Of a DNA stretch of 64,000 nucleotides, positions 9,939-20,516 are shown piece by piece. The notes below the pieces were generated by a model. It was not told the DNA's origin. It saw only the letters and a program-made list of their open reading frames with translations, and did not search any database. A program made the translations under genes and the position numbers. This DNA comes from Conchocele bisecta (Eukaryota; Mollusca; Bivalvia; Lucinida; Thyasiridae), in contig CM055271.1 in the NCBI GenBank assembly GCA_029237695.1, forward strand, positions 78,813,488-78,877,487. Direction: 5' to 3'. Positions within the stretch are counted from its first letter, which is position 1; each line of letters begins with the position of its first letter.

Positions 9939-10539
9939 ATGTACATGTGGGACTCCGGTGGTGTTAACAAGAACGTTACAGTATTACATGTATTCTGAGA
10001 TGGTATGGTGGTCGCCAGATCGGACAAGTGGGTTTTCTCCGGGTACTCCGGTTTTCTCCCACAATAATGACCGCCCCTACGCCTTCATCTGTGCCAACGA
10101 ATGAATTTGTATAAGTGCTATCGCGCTTGTTTGTAATCGTTGTAAAATAAATGAAGTTTATATTTTCTTTTTGTTATTCTGAGTTTCTCCTACTTTTCCT
10201 CTGTCGAGTCTGAGTTCCCCTGGCAACAGGAAGTGGTGGAGGTGGGACTTTATCACTCTAGGCGACGCGAGCTCCCGTACTTGTTTTACACCCCTAAACG
10301 GCTCAGGAAACATGTATGTAGTGAAGTAAACTTTGTGGGCGATTCCCATTACACGTTTAACCCGGTATTACTTTAAGCAACATGCATTTCAATTGGAGTT
10401 TACATATAGTACAAATCATGTATACAGTAGGGTCACCGTGTAAGTGCACACACGAACGAACACGACACCGTCTCCACACGGCACGCACACGACACCAAAT
10501 TTCACACGATATGCAAGAATGTGGACGCACGATTGCCTT

Positions 10540-10690
10540 GACCAATCAACTACGACGGTGTGGTGTTACACCACACGATTGTGGTGTTACACTACACCAA
10601 TGTGGTGTCGTGTGGTGTTACACGGCATTGGTGCAGTTTTACACGATATTAAGGTGGTGTGACACGACACTAATATGGTGCCGTTTCACA
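10540..10690. repeat. GTGTGGTGTTACAC-rich palindromic cluster
   Basis: Repeated GTGGTGTTACACNACACC motifs are individually self-complementary and recur about every 20-40 bp. They resemble the CACGGCACGAA motifs near 14310-14400. The apparent reading frames here reflect repetition. Confidence 0.65.
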
Positions 10691-10699
10691 CCAGCAACA

Positions 10700-11450
10700 A
10701 TTAACCGGTGTCAATAAATAAAACAACGGCAAAATGTATCCGTGTTCAAATCCATTTTTTTTTACAATTCTATCACATCTATTTAATTCAAAGTGACTAT
10801 AGAAAGTCAGCTGTATTGGTGATCTGTCTTTATTCTTCACCCATTATGGTGCGCAAATATAAATCGGCGGGTTATTGCGAGACAAACAGTGAAACCTTGA
10901 CCGTGACAATTTCTTGGACAAAAAAAGTGTCGTCACTACCGTTCCGAATATTAAGAACAAATTAATAGGCACCACCATGCTCACAATTTATTTATTTTCA
11001 CATAAAATCAAATTACAATGTGTGGTCTACGGTATAATATGGCAAAACTTAGCACCAATTTAGCGCTTTGTTTCCTTTTGCGTCGGTATCAAATTACGTT
11101 TTCCTATTCTGTTAACATTATTTCGACGCGACCCTATAGTCGACATGACAATTTCTGAGATCAACACAACTTTTCATAACGTCTTTCAATTTCAAGATGC
11201 AAGGAGACTGTGAATTGAATATTAACCATAATAACATGGTAAACATATTGATAATAATTTTAAAAGAAAAGCATAATTTAATTTTCGAAACGTGATAAAA
11301 TTTATTTTGGAATTAGATTTCTTCTATTACTGCAAACATTCCGCTCTGGTTGTTGATTTCTATTGGCCCGAATCAAATTTTGTGAAGATGATATTTATAC
11401 CGGTGATAGCAATTTATTTAAAACAAAAGGGTTTACTTGTGTCACAGAGT
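10700..11450. other. AT-rich DNA, no gene seen
   Basis: No exon-like frame with splice sites, and no repeat with definable ends. Confidence 0.4.
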
Positions 11451-11454
11451 GAGA

Positions 11455-11500
11455 AAGATGCATACCGGCCCGGAATCGAACCGGAACCAAGCTAACCAGG
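11455..11500 (-). other. Partial tRNA-like (SINE head) fragment
   Basis: The complement contains GGTTCGATTCCGGGCC, a match to the B box of RNA polymerase III promoters. It is preceded by AGTGAGAAAGATGCATACC, the same context as the fuller copy at 12131-12203. The A box is not preserved. Confidence 0.5.
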
Positions 11501-11768
11501 CACATATCATTCACACTTCCTCCCCATAGTCAGTTGCGTACCGTGACATTCTTCCCCGCCGAATTGAAATTCGTCTTCAAATTCCATGTTTAATTTTATC
11601 TCTGAATTCCATATGTTTGGGTAAAATTTTGGGAGTATTTATCAGTCACGGTCCTTCGTTGGGCACCAATTGTCACTGGGGAGAAAAATGTCCACCCTGA
11701 ATTCCATATTTGTGGAACATTTTGGAGAATCTTCATCACTCAATACTCCACGTTGGGAGTAGTTGCGA

Positions 11769-12089
11769 CCAGTAACTCTGCAGAATACTCAATTATCGTC
11801 CGTACACAGAGTTAGGGTGCTCCATAGGTTTTTCCCGCAGAGTACCGAATCGGATCTCATTCGTGCTGTAGCTGTTAATTGTGACCTATTTTTCTGTACT
11901 TATTCCACAGAAATGAATATCAGTATAATACTGACATTTCTTTCAATTTAAAAATACAGAAAATATGTCGCAATTAACAGCTGAAGTGCGAATCAGATGT
12001 GATTTGGTACCTTGCAGGGGAAACCTACAGAGAGCACCATAACTCTTGGTACGGACGATACGGGAGTATTCTGCAGAGTTACTTCCCGC
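11769..12089. mobile_element. Foldback element with ~125-bp arms
   Basis: Left arm about 11769-11895 (AGTAACTCTGCAGAATACTC...) pairs with right arm about 11958-12089 (...GAGTATTCTGCAGAGTTACT). Arm divergence is around 15-20% by eye, with a ~60-bp AT-rich loop. Confidence 0.75.
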
Positions 12090-12130
12090 ACCTACGTTTG
12101 GCGCTAAATGTCACCGGGTGAGAAAGATGA

Positions 12131-12203
12131 GCACCAGCCCGGAATCGAACCGGGGACCTCTGGTTTACCACACCATCGCTCTACCTACTGAGCAAACCGG
12201 GCA
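12131..12203 (-). other. tRNA-like sequence (SINE head or tRNA pseudogene)
   Basis: On the minus strand this has an A-box-like GCTCAGTAGGTAGAGC, a perfect B-box GGTTCGATTCC inside a CCCGG/CCGGG T-stem, and an anticodon arm with U33 and GGT at 34-36 (threonine-type). The acceptor stem pairs poorly and spacing before the D stem is wrong, so it is probably not a working tRNA. The related piece at 11455-11500 supports a dispersed tRNA-derived SINE. Confidence 0.55.
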
Positions 12204-12828
12204 CAGATACACACTTCTTATTTCAACCAAACATTCACAAGCTAGAAGTTATGCCAAATTATTTAAAGTCGACGTCACAGATTATGCTCTTGGCTACATT
12301 AGCGGACACAAATTTGTCAATCAATTTGATCAAATAGACAACGGAATCTGACAGATAGCACTATGACGGCGCATGGAAAACATCATTATTCTGGTACTTG
12401 GAATCAAAATGTTGGAGAGTAAGATCAATATGTGAGACGCTGACAGAACCTTTAATATTTTTGATCACGATAGCAGCTACAGGGATTGTTGGACACAAAG
12501 CAGCACTATTGAACATAATGAATAATTTTAATATTCTGCAAGTGGTGTGGTGAGAATGAAAGTTTATTCGGCGTCGGATGTGTAACTGATGAATTAAGGT
12601 AAGTTACTTGTATATGCCGAGTTATGCCAATATTGTTTTAGTAGAGCCCGCTTGCAGATAACTCAAACATGATCACAATGACGTCCAGGTGTGCGGGGAT
12701 GTCCGTCCATATTATTTCTAAAGTTTTCGAAAAGTAGAGTCCAGCCCTTAAAGTGCTCGTCATGCGGGCCGTCGCTAACTCGTTAACTTATTAACAAGAA
12801 TGAAAACTTTTGCCTCACTAATTTGTAT

Positions 12829-13070
12829 GCCCCACCACGATAGTGGAGGGGGCATTTAGTGTTACACTTGTCCGTTCTTCCGTCCGTCACCAACCTAGTA
12901 ACTCGCAAAACGTTTAAACCGTAATAGCTACAGACCTGAAGCTTGGTATGTATGTTCGATTCGAACCTATGGTCATGGATTATCTCCCCCTTTTCAACTT
13001 AGAATTTTCAAATTTTGGCTTGTAGCTCGTAAAACTTTTAAACCCTAATAGCTAAACACCTAAACACGGC
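12829..13070. repeat. Dispersed repeat with GCCCCACCACGATAGTGGAG start
   Basis: It begins with a short hairpin (CCCCACCACGATAGTGGAGGGGG). It then holds an internally repeated segment: CTCGCAAAACGTTTAAACCGTAATAGCTA at about 12902 and CTCGTAAAACTTTTAAACCCTAATAGCTA at about 13026. From general knowledge this looks like a dispersed repeat common in bivalve genomes. Confidence 0.5.
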
Positions 13071-13074
13071 CATC

Positions 13075-13845
13075 TAGTTATTATGGCATGCGATTTGATC
13101 AGTCGGCCATCGCGCCATGACTACTACAGCATCTTATCAGTCGGCCACCACACCATGCACAGTATAGCACCTGGTCACCGGCTATCGCACCATGCCCAGT
13201 ATAGCCCCTGATCACCGGCTATCGCATCATGCCCAGTATAGCACTTGATCACTGGCTATCTCACCATGCCCAGTATAGCACTTGATCAGTCAGCCATCGC
13301 ACCAAGACTAGTATAGCACTTGATCAGTCGGCCATCAGCCCATGACTAGTTCAGCACTTGATCAGTCGGCCATCGCACCATGACTAGTATAGCACTTGAT
13401 CACCGGCTATCCCACCATGCCCAGTATAGCACTTGATCAGTCATCTATCAGCCCAGGACTAGTATAGCACTTGATCAGTCGGCCATCGCACCAGGATTAG
13501 TTTAGCATTTGATCAATCGGTCATCGCACCAGGACTAGTTTAGTACTTGATCAGTCGGCCATAGCACCAGGACTAGTACAGCACTCGATCAGTCGGCCAA
13601 TGTCACCAGAACGAGTTTAGCACGTGATCAGTCGGCCGTCGCACCAGGACTAGTTTAGAACTTGATCAGTCGGCCATCGCACCAGTACTAGTTTAAAACT
13701 CGATCTGTCGGCCATCGCACCAGGACTAGTATAGCACTTGATCAGTCGGCCATTGCTCCAGGACTAGTTTAGCACTTGGTCAGTCGGTCACTGAACCATG
13801 ACTAGTATATCACCTGATCAGTCGGTCACCGAACCATGACTAGTA
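13075..13845. repeat. 38-bp tandem array, about 20 copies
   Basis: The unit is TAGCACTTGATCAGTCGGCC followed by ATCGCACCAGGACTAGTT, repeated with moderate divergence. Spacing measured between 13471 and 13509 is 38 bp. Variants include CACCGGCTATCNCACCATGCCCAG in the first third. Confidence 0.9.
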
Positions 13846-13906
13846 GTCTGCCTGCAACTGAAGTCATGCAAGTCGTCCTGCGTTACAGACAGAAGTGGGG
13901 GTCGGG

Positions 13907-13929
13907 GTGTAGTGTAGTGTAGTGTAGTC
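13907..13929. repeat. (AGTGT)n microsatellite
   Basis: Four to five tandem GTGTA units directly after the 38-bp array. Confidence 0.85.
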
Positions 13930-14887
13930 ATAGAAAAACACTGGTGGTGGTGAAACACATTGTTCCCAATGTGGGATATAGACCGGAACTTTTAGGACGC
14001 CAAATGTAGATGGCCGGTGTGTATGGGGGATCATTGTTTTGTGTCCCCGGCGGTGGTGCGGTGTACAATGATGAATTACCGATACATTACTTTATTGAAA
14101 ACACATGTATAAGCTTCATTGTGATACTTCACAATCCTCAGTTTTAAATTGATCCTGTATCGTAAAACTGAAAATTTATTCATTTTGAAAAACTTAAAAT
14201 CATGGCCGAAAATCTAAATGAGAACCGAATGTTTACATGCGAAATGAACCGATGCATCAGTATATTTTAACCGCACGCATCTCATTGGTTAATCCAAATC
14301 GTCCCGTGTGGCACGGCACGAATGCCGTGAAACACGGCACGAATGTCGTGTAACACGGCAATTCATTTCGTTTTACACGGCACGATTCACACCAACACGA
14401 TATGCAAATTAGTAAAACGAAACGAACTTCGTGTCCTCATTAAAAACACGGCACGAGACGAACACGGGACGCACACGACACGCGTGCGTGGAAACAAGAC
14501 AATTACACGATGACCCTAGTGTACGTGTATTGCACCCCTAAATAGCTGGAATGGATTTGTATACGCTAACTTTGCAACCATTCCAACCGTCACAAAATGG
14601 TTGTCAGACTAGTCCATTTATGAAACTTGGTTATGTTTTGTTCTCAAAGATTCAAAGATATGAAAATTATTTTCAAAAAGTGCAGAGATCCTGATGCAAC
14701 TTTAGTTTGAATGATTATCTTACTTAGATTACTCATTATGTCTATTAAAAGTGGAGACATATATTTTGAACCACCCTTTACATGAAAAGCATGAGACTTA
14801 TAGCGAGATAATGAAGTCTGTCTGAGCCAGTCACTCTGTTATTTCCCGGGGTGATCGATTGAGAGAGATTCAACTGTATACAATATA

Positions 14888-15180
14888 CAAGGTACATGAT
14901 CACGTGGTTACAACAACAACAATAATGGCTGAAAGCTCGTACACTCCAACATAAGTATTATTTGATATTGTCCTTAATATGCAACGGATTTTTACACAAG
15001 TTTGGGCCAAAATACAGAGACCACCAAATGCAGCTTAACAAGACGCGTGTGATTCGCCATGTTTCATAAAAATCCGTTAATAATATGGACATAATAAAAG
15101 AGTACGTACTTTGAATCGGAGGGATTCTAGAAGTTTCAGTACTTGTTGTTGTTGTTGTAACCACGTGATCATACACCTTG
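14888..15180. mobile_element. MITE family C with 5-bp target duplication ATATA
   Basis: Inverted ends CAAGGTACATGATCACGTGG and CCACGTGATCATACACCTTG are each followed inward by GTTGTTGTTGT-type repeats. Flanking ATATA at 14883-14887 and 15181-15185 is a clean target duplication. Copies: 32045-32426 and a left-end remnant at about 20190-20229. Non-coding. Confidence 0.8.
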
Positions 15181-15235
15181 ATATACGTGTATTATACAGT
15201 TATTGTATTTTTTTGAGGTAAATATGTTCTTTCAT

Positions 15236-15302
15236 CGACCCTATAAAAGTGATATCGACAGAGGACGAAGTCCGAGGTCGATACCACTTCTATAGGGTCG
15301 AT
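15236..15302. repeat. Short hairpin
   Basis: TCGACCCTATAAAAGTGATATCGAC pairs with GTCGATACCACTTCTATAGGGTCGA across a short loop. Confidence 0.75.
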
Positions 15303-15311
15303 AAAACCAGT

Positions 15312-15736
15312 CATTCGGTGTGTTTCGGCTTTCATTGGTATACATGTAACTCTATATATATATGAACAAGGCTTCTAACTTTGGTCGGACACGACCTCAT
15401 ATCATAACACTTTCCGCGATTTTATTAACGCGAATGTGAATATTTTGGCGGAAAGTGCGTATGTTCATTTGAGAATTATTGTTATCTTGCTAAAATAACA
15501 TAGATAGAACATAATTATGCAAATAATATCGAATTACAGCTCCTTTTCATAACGAATTAAATAATGTGTTTAAGGCTCTAATGTCAATATTGTAGTGGCA
15601 AGTTCATATGATCATTTGAGATTTACAATTTTAAACATGTTATTTTGTTATGATACGAGGTCGTGTCCGACCAAAGTTAGAAGTCTTGTTTATATATATA
15701 AAGTTATATCGATGAAAGCCGAAACACGCCGAATGC
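15312..15736. mobile_element. Foldback element, ~85-bp arms
   Basis: Left arm 15312-15398 (CATTCGGTGTGTTTCGGCTTT ... GGTCGGACACGACCTC) pairs with 15657-15736 (GAGGTCGTGTCCGACC ... GCCGAAACACGCCGAATG). The ~260-bp AT-rich spacer has no evident gene. Confidence 0.75.
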
Positions 15737-16183
15737 CTGTGCGTACATGCGGACGAGCCGTGAGTACATATAACTGAAACGTATTTGCGACTGTTCACAC
15801 ATTTTTATTTTTCCAGTTTTCCTACAAAGTTCACACAATGCTACTACACAACCGCCTGCGTTAAACTTGCCAAGATGGCGACGTTTCTGAACATCTCAAT
15901 CAATCAATATAAGTTAATATTGCAAGCCGTTGAGTGCTTACGAGACACTATGCGTGGGTATATGTGGATTCCAAAATAGAGGGCAACCAATACTCACAGA
16001 GGATGTTCGGTAAAATGACGTAAACTGGTGGTTAATATATTTCACTGACTTACATATACATGTACAGAGGAAACAGCGAAAATGAATGGAAAACGAAATG
16101 AAAACGATCGTTTTGTACAACGGTACGCATTGACACGATTGTCCTTTGTTGGGTATGCACGTGGAAATGATAGTTTCGTTTAA

Positions 16184-16515
16184 CCCTTACACCGCTATCT
16201 TAATTTTTTGTCGTCTGCTGTTTATTTTCCATTTTTATCATCAAAAACATGTCATGACAACACTTTAAAATAATTTACAACATGCTTTGACAGCACTTCA
16301 GAATAATTTACAACATGCTTTGACAGCAATGTAGAAAAATTTACAACATGCTTTGACAGCACTTTGGAATAATTTACAACATACTTTGACAGCACTTCAG
16401 AATCATTTCCATTGAAAATGATTCTGAAGTGCTGTCAAACTATGTTTTTATTGAGAAATAAGGCAGATATAAAAGCAACAGCAGACGACAAGTGTTGTGT
16501 GAATCGGTCTAAGGG
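16184..16515. mobile_element. TTAA-flanked piggyBac-type MITE with internal 33-bp repeats
   Basis: TTAA at 16180-16183 and 16516-16519 flank the termini CCCTTACACCG and CGGTCTAAGGG (10 of 11 match when inverted). Inside are about four 33-bp direct repeats (AATAATTTACAACATGCTTT + GACAGCACTTCAG) and a terminal hairpin at about 16397-16430. Longer subterminal pairing: TTGTCGTCTGCTGTT with AACAGCAGACGACAA. Confidence 0.8.
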
Positions 16516-17199
16516 TTAACATTGTTTTCCTTGTTTTCTAATCAGAAATGTTTTGTGACACCTGTAAACCAACGAAAACATCCATATCGTTTCTCATTAT
16601 AAAAACTATAACGGCGTCAAAACGATGTGTAAACGATAGTCAAGTGTTCGTCTGTGGGACCAGGAACAAATCCGGACGATATGTGACAATAGAAGCATCA
16701 CAGACACGGATGACATCTCAGTTCAGTTACCATGGTTATAATGCTTCCGGAAAAACACAGTTTAATGAGGGATCGTCCTTTGATTTTATATATAGAAATC
16801 CGGTACAAATTGAATATGTTATGCTACTGTTTCTTGTGGAAAGGGCGACTGTAGCATAGTTTGTTGCGAAACGGAACCACTATAGTGTTCACGCCCAGTG
16901 TTGATCAATATCATCATGAATACCTGCGCAATCTGATCCGGGACTGTACTATTTGTCATGTGCATATGTTCACACGTATTATTAATGTTATTCCACACAG
17001 TTAGGAAAGTTCTGCTGTCTGATATGGATCTACTCATTTCGCAATCTCAATGTTAGTAATATTCAGTAACAAGTAAACATAACACCCCCACATGGACCGG
17101 ATGTCTAAAGTTTTCCAAAGGGAAATAACTAGCTACGACTCCTCATTGTATTGACCCCTCCAGGAAAGCGTATTCGCAGTACCATTACATGTACAGCGA

Positions 17200-17266
17200 A
17201 ACCTCTCTAAACTGGACACACTGGGAGGTCACCAGTGTGACCGGCTCGGAGAGGTTTCACTTTAGT
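17200..17266. repeat. Foldback remnant, family F
   Basis: ACAGCGAAACCTCTCTAAAC and its near-complement CTCGGAGAGGTTTCACT are separated by a short palindromic centre. Such CAGTGAAACCTCTC ends are typical of Tc1/pogo-type DNA transposon termini. Other copies: 21157-21217, 24366-24420, 37938-38005, 38108-38153, 60009-60079. Confidence 0.6.
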
Positions 17267-17519
17267 ACTATGACGGGCCCCGTCATCAGTTCACGAGAAA
17301 CAATACATAACAGCAAATGCAAGTAGCTACTAAGAACAGAATCCCAAATAAAAAGGGATTTTCCCAAATAAATCCCTTTTTCGCTCACTTTTTTGCTCTC
17401 TCGACACATCCGATTTCCAAGTTTGAGCAGTTTTTGGGTCGAAATGTGGTCAAACTCGCAAATTGGAAGCTCACAAATTTACCTAATTTTCTGATCATTT
17501 CCAAGTTTGAGCAGCTTTG

Positions 17520-18545
17520 ACGGGACATTGTAGGAATTTCCTACATTTGAAACTCTCCATTTACAGGTTTTCATAATTATTGAACGCAAGCACAAACATA
17601 TTGTTCATTAACAATTTATTTAATAAATGTAAACTCGATTGTTGGAAATTTCTCACAATTGAAATACAGAATGTACAATTTAACAAAATAATTACAAATT
17701 GGACACTGAAATGCCAAACAATACAACTCCGACAATATCCGAATACAATGAACTAAACATGATGATTAATTAGTTTTCATTGTAGGAAATTGCATACGTT
17801 CGATTTAGCTGTTTTACTTTTGTCGAGGAAATATTGCCGGTCAAAGTTCTCTAAATAAATTTCAACACTGAAATTCAAAACATACAACTTCGACAATATC
17901 CAAATGTACATCACTTTAATTGAACGTAGGAAATTACCCACAATTAAGCCTAAAAAATCCTTCCTGTTAGATCAGCCGTATTTGTTTTACAGAAAAGGAT
18001 ATATTGTCAAATACATGTAACTTTCCACATAAAACTTTGACAAAACGGTTAGATCAGTCGTATTTGTTTTACAGAAACAGATCGTAGGAAATTTCCTACG
18101 TTCGATTCAAGTGATTTAAAGTATCTAGGATCATATATTGACAAAGTTCTCTATGTTAATGAATTTCAATAATTCAAAACACAACTTCGACAATATCCAA
18201 GTATAGCTCACTTGAACGTAGGAAATTTCCCACAATTAAGCCTAAACAATAATTCATTTGAGAATAGTCGCATTTGTTTTACAGACAAGCCAGAAACCGA
18301 TCATAGGAAATGTCCTACGTTTGATTCAAGTGATTTACATTTGTCTAGGATATATTCTCGAAGTTAATAAATGAAATTCAAAACATACAACTTTGCAATT
18401 CAAAACATACAAACTTTGCAATATCCAAATGTACATCACTTGAATCGAACGTAGGAAATTTCCCACAATTAAACCTAAACAAGCTTTCATTTTATATCAG
18501 TCGTATTTCTTTTACAGAAAAGTCAGAAACCAATCGTAGGATGTT
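17520..18545. repeat. Tandem array built on CGTAGGAAATTTCCTACG palindromes
   Basis: Blocks of about 230-290 bp contain GTAGGAAATTTCCCACAATT, a CAAAACATACAACTTCGACAATATCCAA segment and GATCAGTCGTATTTGTTTTACAGAAA. The GTAGGAAATTTCC motif appears near 17926, 18084, 18220, 18303 (variant) and 18450. No coding capacity seen. Confidence 0.7.
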
Positions 18546-18559
18546 TGTTTGTTTGTTTG

Positions 18560-18640
18560 TGTGTTTGTGTGTTGGGGTTTAACGGCCTATCAACAGATAA
18601 GGTCATTTAAGGCCGGGTCAATGGGTTTAGTACTAAATCC
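18560..18640. repeat. Dispersed motif GTTTAACGGCCTATCAACAG
   Basis: The TTTAACGTCCCATCAACAGNTAAGGTNATATAGAGACGGG-like segment also occurs at about 27980-28025, 55440-55490 and 55550-55620. It is a short dispersed SINE-like core familiar from bivalve genomes. Confidence 0.5.
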
Positions 18641-18963
18641 CATATATTACCTGTACAAGTACATGTACTGTTCAAGAACATGTACAAATGGGGGGGGGGA
18701 TTCCAAAATCAGAATTTACAATAAAATGAACAATATATTCAGCCCTGAAATCAGAATGATCCTGATCTGATGCCAGGTCCTCGCCACACCAGAATCACTT
18801 GGCCCCCTCCCAAAAAGCAGTAGGATCAGTAAAATCTTACTACTTTTATAATGGGCAATAACCCAATTCAACTCCCAGGTAACAACGAGAGCCAAAGATA
18901 AAAACGTACATGAGGGCCAAACCAGGAAAATCGTGATTCCTATAAGGAGGAACCCCATTAAAA

Positions 18964-20235
18964 CTATAATAACAAAATAAAAGGTCAAAATCTACATAGT
19001 ATACACTTCCGTCTGCGCTAATCTGGCCAATAGTTTTATATTTCTTTATTTCAAAATATTTGAATATTGCTCTTGAAAGCAAGCAGACTGATTGGCTCAG
19101 CCTGAGTTGTGCAAGCTTATCGCAGGTGGGTGTATATTCTGTGTTGCTACCCGAATTACAACTAGTTTATGCCTTATTAACCGATGCCGTAGACCCACTT
19201 GATGTGCTCCATTATGATATACAACATTATCACAGAGGGTTTTGAAATGTCCACCATTTACCAGAACCACTATACGTGTATATATCCAGTAACGAGCTGT
19301 GTATTGACCGAATACGTACTGACTGATAACAGAATGTCGTATCAGGCATTGACCATTGACCTGATACGAATATCATCCGGGTTACTAGAAATTGAAAACG
19401 TTTTATTGGTCGAACGGCGTCACATGACGTTACCAAACATGTCCCCGATCTTTTCAACGAAATCAACGTCGTAATTGCTCCTTGTATCTGTGCTCATTCT
19501 GTAGCCAAAAACGTTACCTGACAAATAGAAACCGTGCCAGTGTCTTTTGATATCAAGTTTATCAGGCTCGACTCCGAAACGGTAGGAATTCATCGCCAAG
19601 CCTCGGAATTCCTACGCGTTTCCTAACCTGATCTGATAAACTTGATATCAAAATACACTAGCCTGGTATTCTCTATTTAACAGTCTCAGCTGGGTCGCGT
19701 TTCAATAAGCTTCGTACCACTAAAATGTTCGTAAGTGAAAAATTATGATAGTCTGTCAATTTCACATTAACAATATTTTCTTGCAAACAATTATTGGATT
19801 TATATTTATTGAGCATACTGCATATGCAGCCTATGCTCAATAAATGTAAATCAATCAATTTTAATTTCCAGACGATCCTACATTTGCACTTGCGAACATT
19901 TTAATCGTACGAAGTTTAGTGAAACGGGCCACCAGGGGTGTCTCATATAGCAAATGTGTGGATTTTCGCTTCATACACGGTAAATGGCATCTAATTTAAT
20001 AAATCAATCGCAACTTTTATTTTATCACATTTCAAAAAAAAACATGCGTTATATTCAAGTACAAGTACAAGCTATCAGAAACTGTGATAAGCAGGGGAGA
20101 TAATTTGGCTTGTCATAATTTGGAATTTTCGTTATACATTTACTGTAAAAGAAAAGCTGTCGTATTTTTTGTTGTGAAATAGCAATACCAAGGTGCATGA
20201 TCACGTGGTTACAAAAACAACAACAAGTATAATTA
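18964..20235. repeat. Segmental duplication, copy 1 (partner 31079-32095)
   Basis: Both copies start ATAACAAAATAAAAGG and share CTACATAGTATACACTTCCG, the GTCCACCATTTACCAGAACC stretch, hairpin family E, AGCAGGGGAGATAATTTGGC and the left end of MITE C. Copy 1 has an extra ~180-bp palindromic insertion at about 19500-19675 (GATATCAAGTTTATCAG ... CTGATAAACTTGATATC). No gene in either copy. Confidence 0.75.
19692..19931. mobile_element. Hairpin MITE, family E, with central palindrome
   Basis: Outer ends: GTTTCAATAAGCTTCGTACC and CGTACGAAGTTTAGTGAAAC. Central arms: ATTTACATTTATTGAGCATA-type sequence around GCATATGC. Confidence 0.75.
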
Positions 20236-20247
20236 ATTTTGTTTCAG

Positions 20248-20516
20248 GTTGTTCAGTATACGTGAATGGTTATTTCTCTGCAGATAATTGGGAAGCCTCA
20301 TTAATGCCAAGCTGGCACCTTTCTTACATTCCAACAGGATGTGTTGATGTAAAACAGATTGGACGTTGGCAAGTGTGACGAGTACAGTACGCAAAAACTG
20401 GCGATGATGCATTCCCTAGCGTGTATTCTATCAAACATAATGAGAACGTACTGGTGCAGGAATGTTGCCAAGTCTTAGTTTACGACACGTCAAACCCAGT
20501 TTCCGGGAAAACATAA
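20248..20516 (+). pseudogene. Terminal-exon-like frame with one in-frame TGA
   Basis: The acceptor AATTAATTTTGTTTCAG ends at 20247. In phase 1 the frame reads CSVYVNGYFSADNWEASLMP ... GCVDVKQIGRWQV, then TGA at 20376-20378. It continues in the same frame as RVQYAKTGDDAFPSVYS ... ECCQVLVYDTSNPVSGKT, with TAA at 20514-20516. Both halves have coding-like composition (Trp, Cys, Tyr, few rare patterns), so a single nonsense change in a former ~88-codon exon is the simplest reading. Cysteine and aromatic content suggest an extracellular domain, but I do not recognise the family. No upstream exon was identified; the exon sits directly beside a MITE C end. Other explanations: a splice donor before the TGA, or stop recoding, for which I have no supporting evidence. 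Confidence 0.5.

Larger units (their letters stand above)
10430..14516. mobile_element. Candidate 4.1-kb TA-flanked composite element
   Basis: TA dinucleotides at 10428-10429 and 14517-14518 flank imperfect inverted ends (GGGTCACCGTGTAAGTG and, complemented, GGGTCATCGTGTAATTG; 15 of 17 match). Both subterminal regions (10430-10690 and about 14300-14510) are unusually rich in CACGGCACG/GTGTCGTG motifs, unlike the interior. The interior holds a tRNA-like sequence, a foldback insertion and a 38-bp array, and no transposase is visible. The two ends might instead be separate short elements of one family. Confidence 0.4.

Noticed and set aside
12131..12203. Functional tRNA-Thr
   Set aside because: The acceptor stem does not pair and D-arm spacing is wrong; a fragment with the same context lies nearby, so SINE head is more likely.
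15875..15979. Short protein starting at a good Kozak ATG (AAGATGGCG)
   Set aside because: Only 34 codons, and the CCTGCGTTAAACTTGCCAAGAT context is the end of a family H hairpin element.
16548..16859. 103-codon plus-strand frame
   Set aside because: Overlaps the right arm of a family I foldback; no splice or domain support.
20376..20378. Selenocysteine codon
   Set aside because: No SECIS element was identified and no known selenoprotein family was recognised; a nonsense change is simpler.
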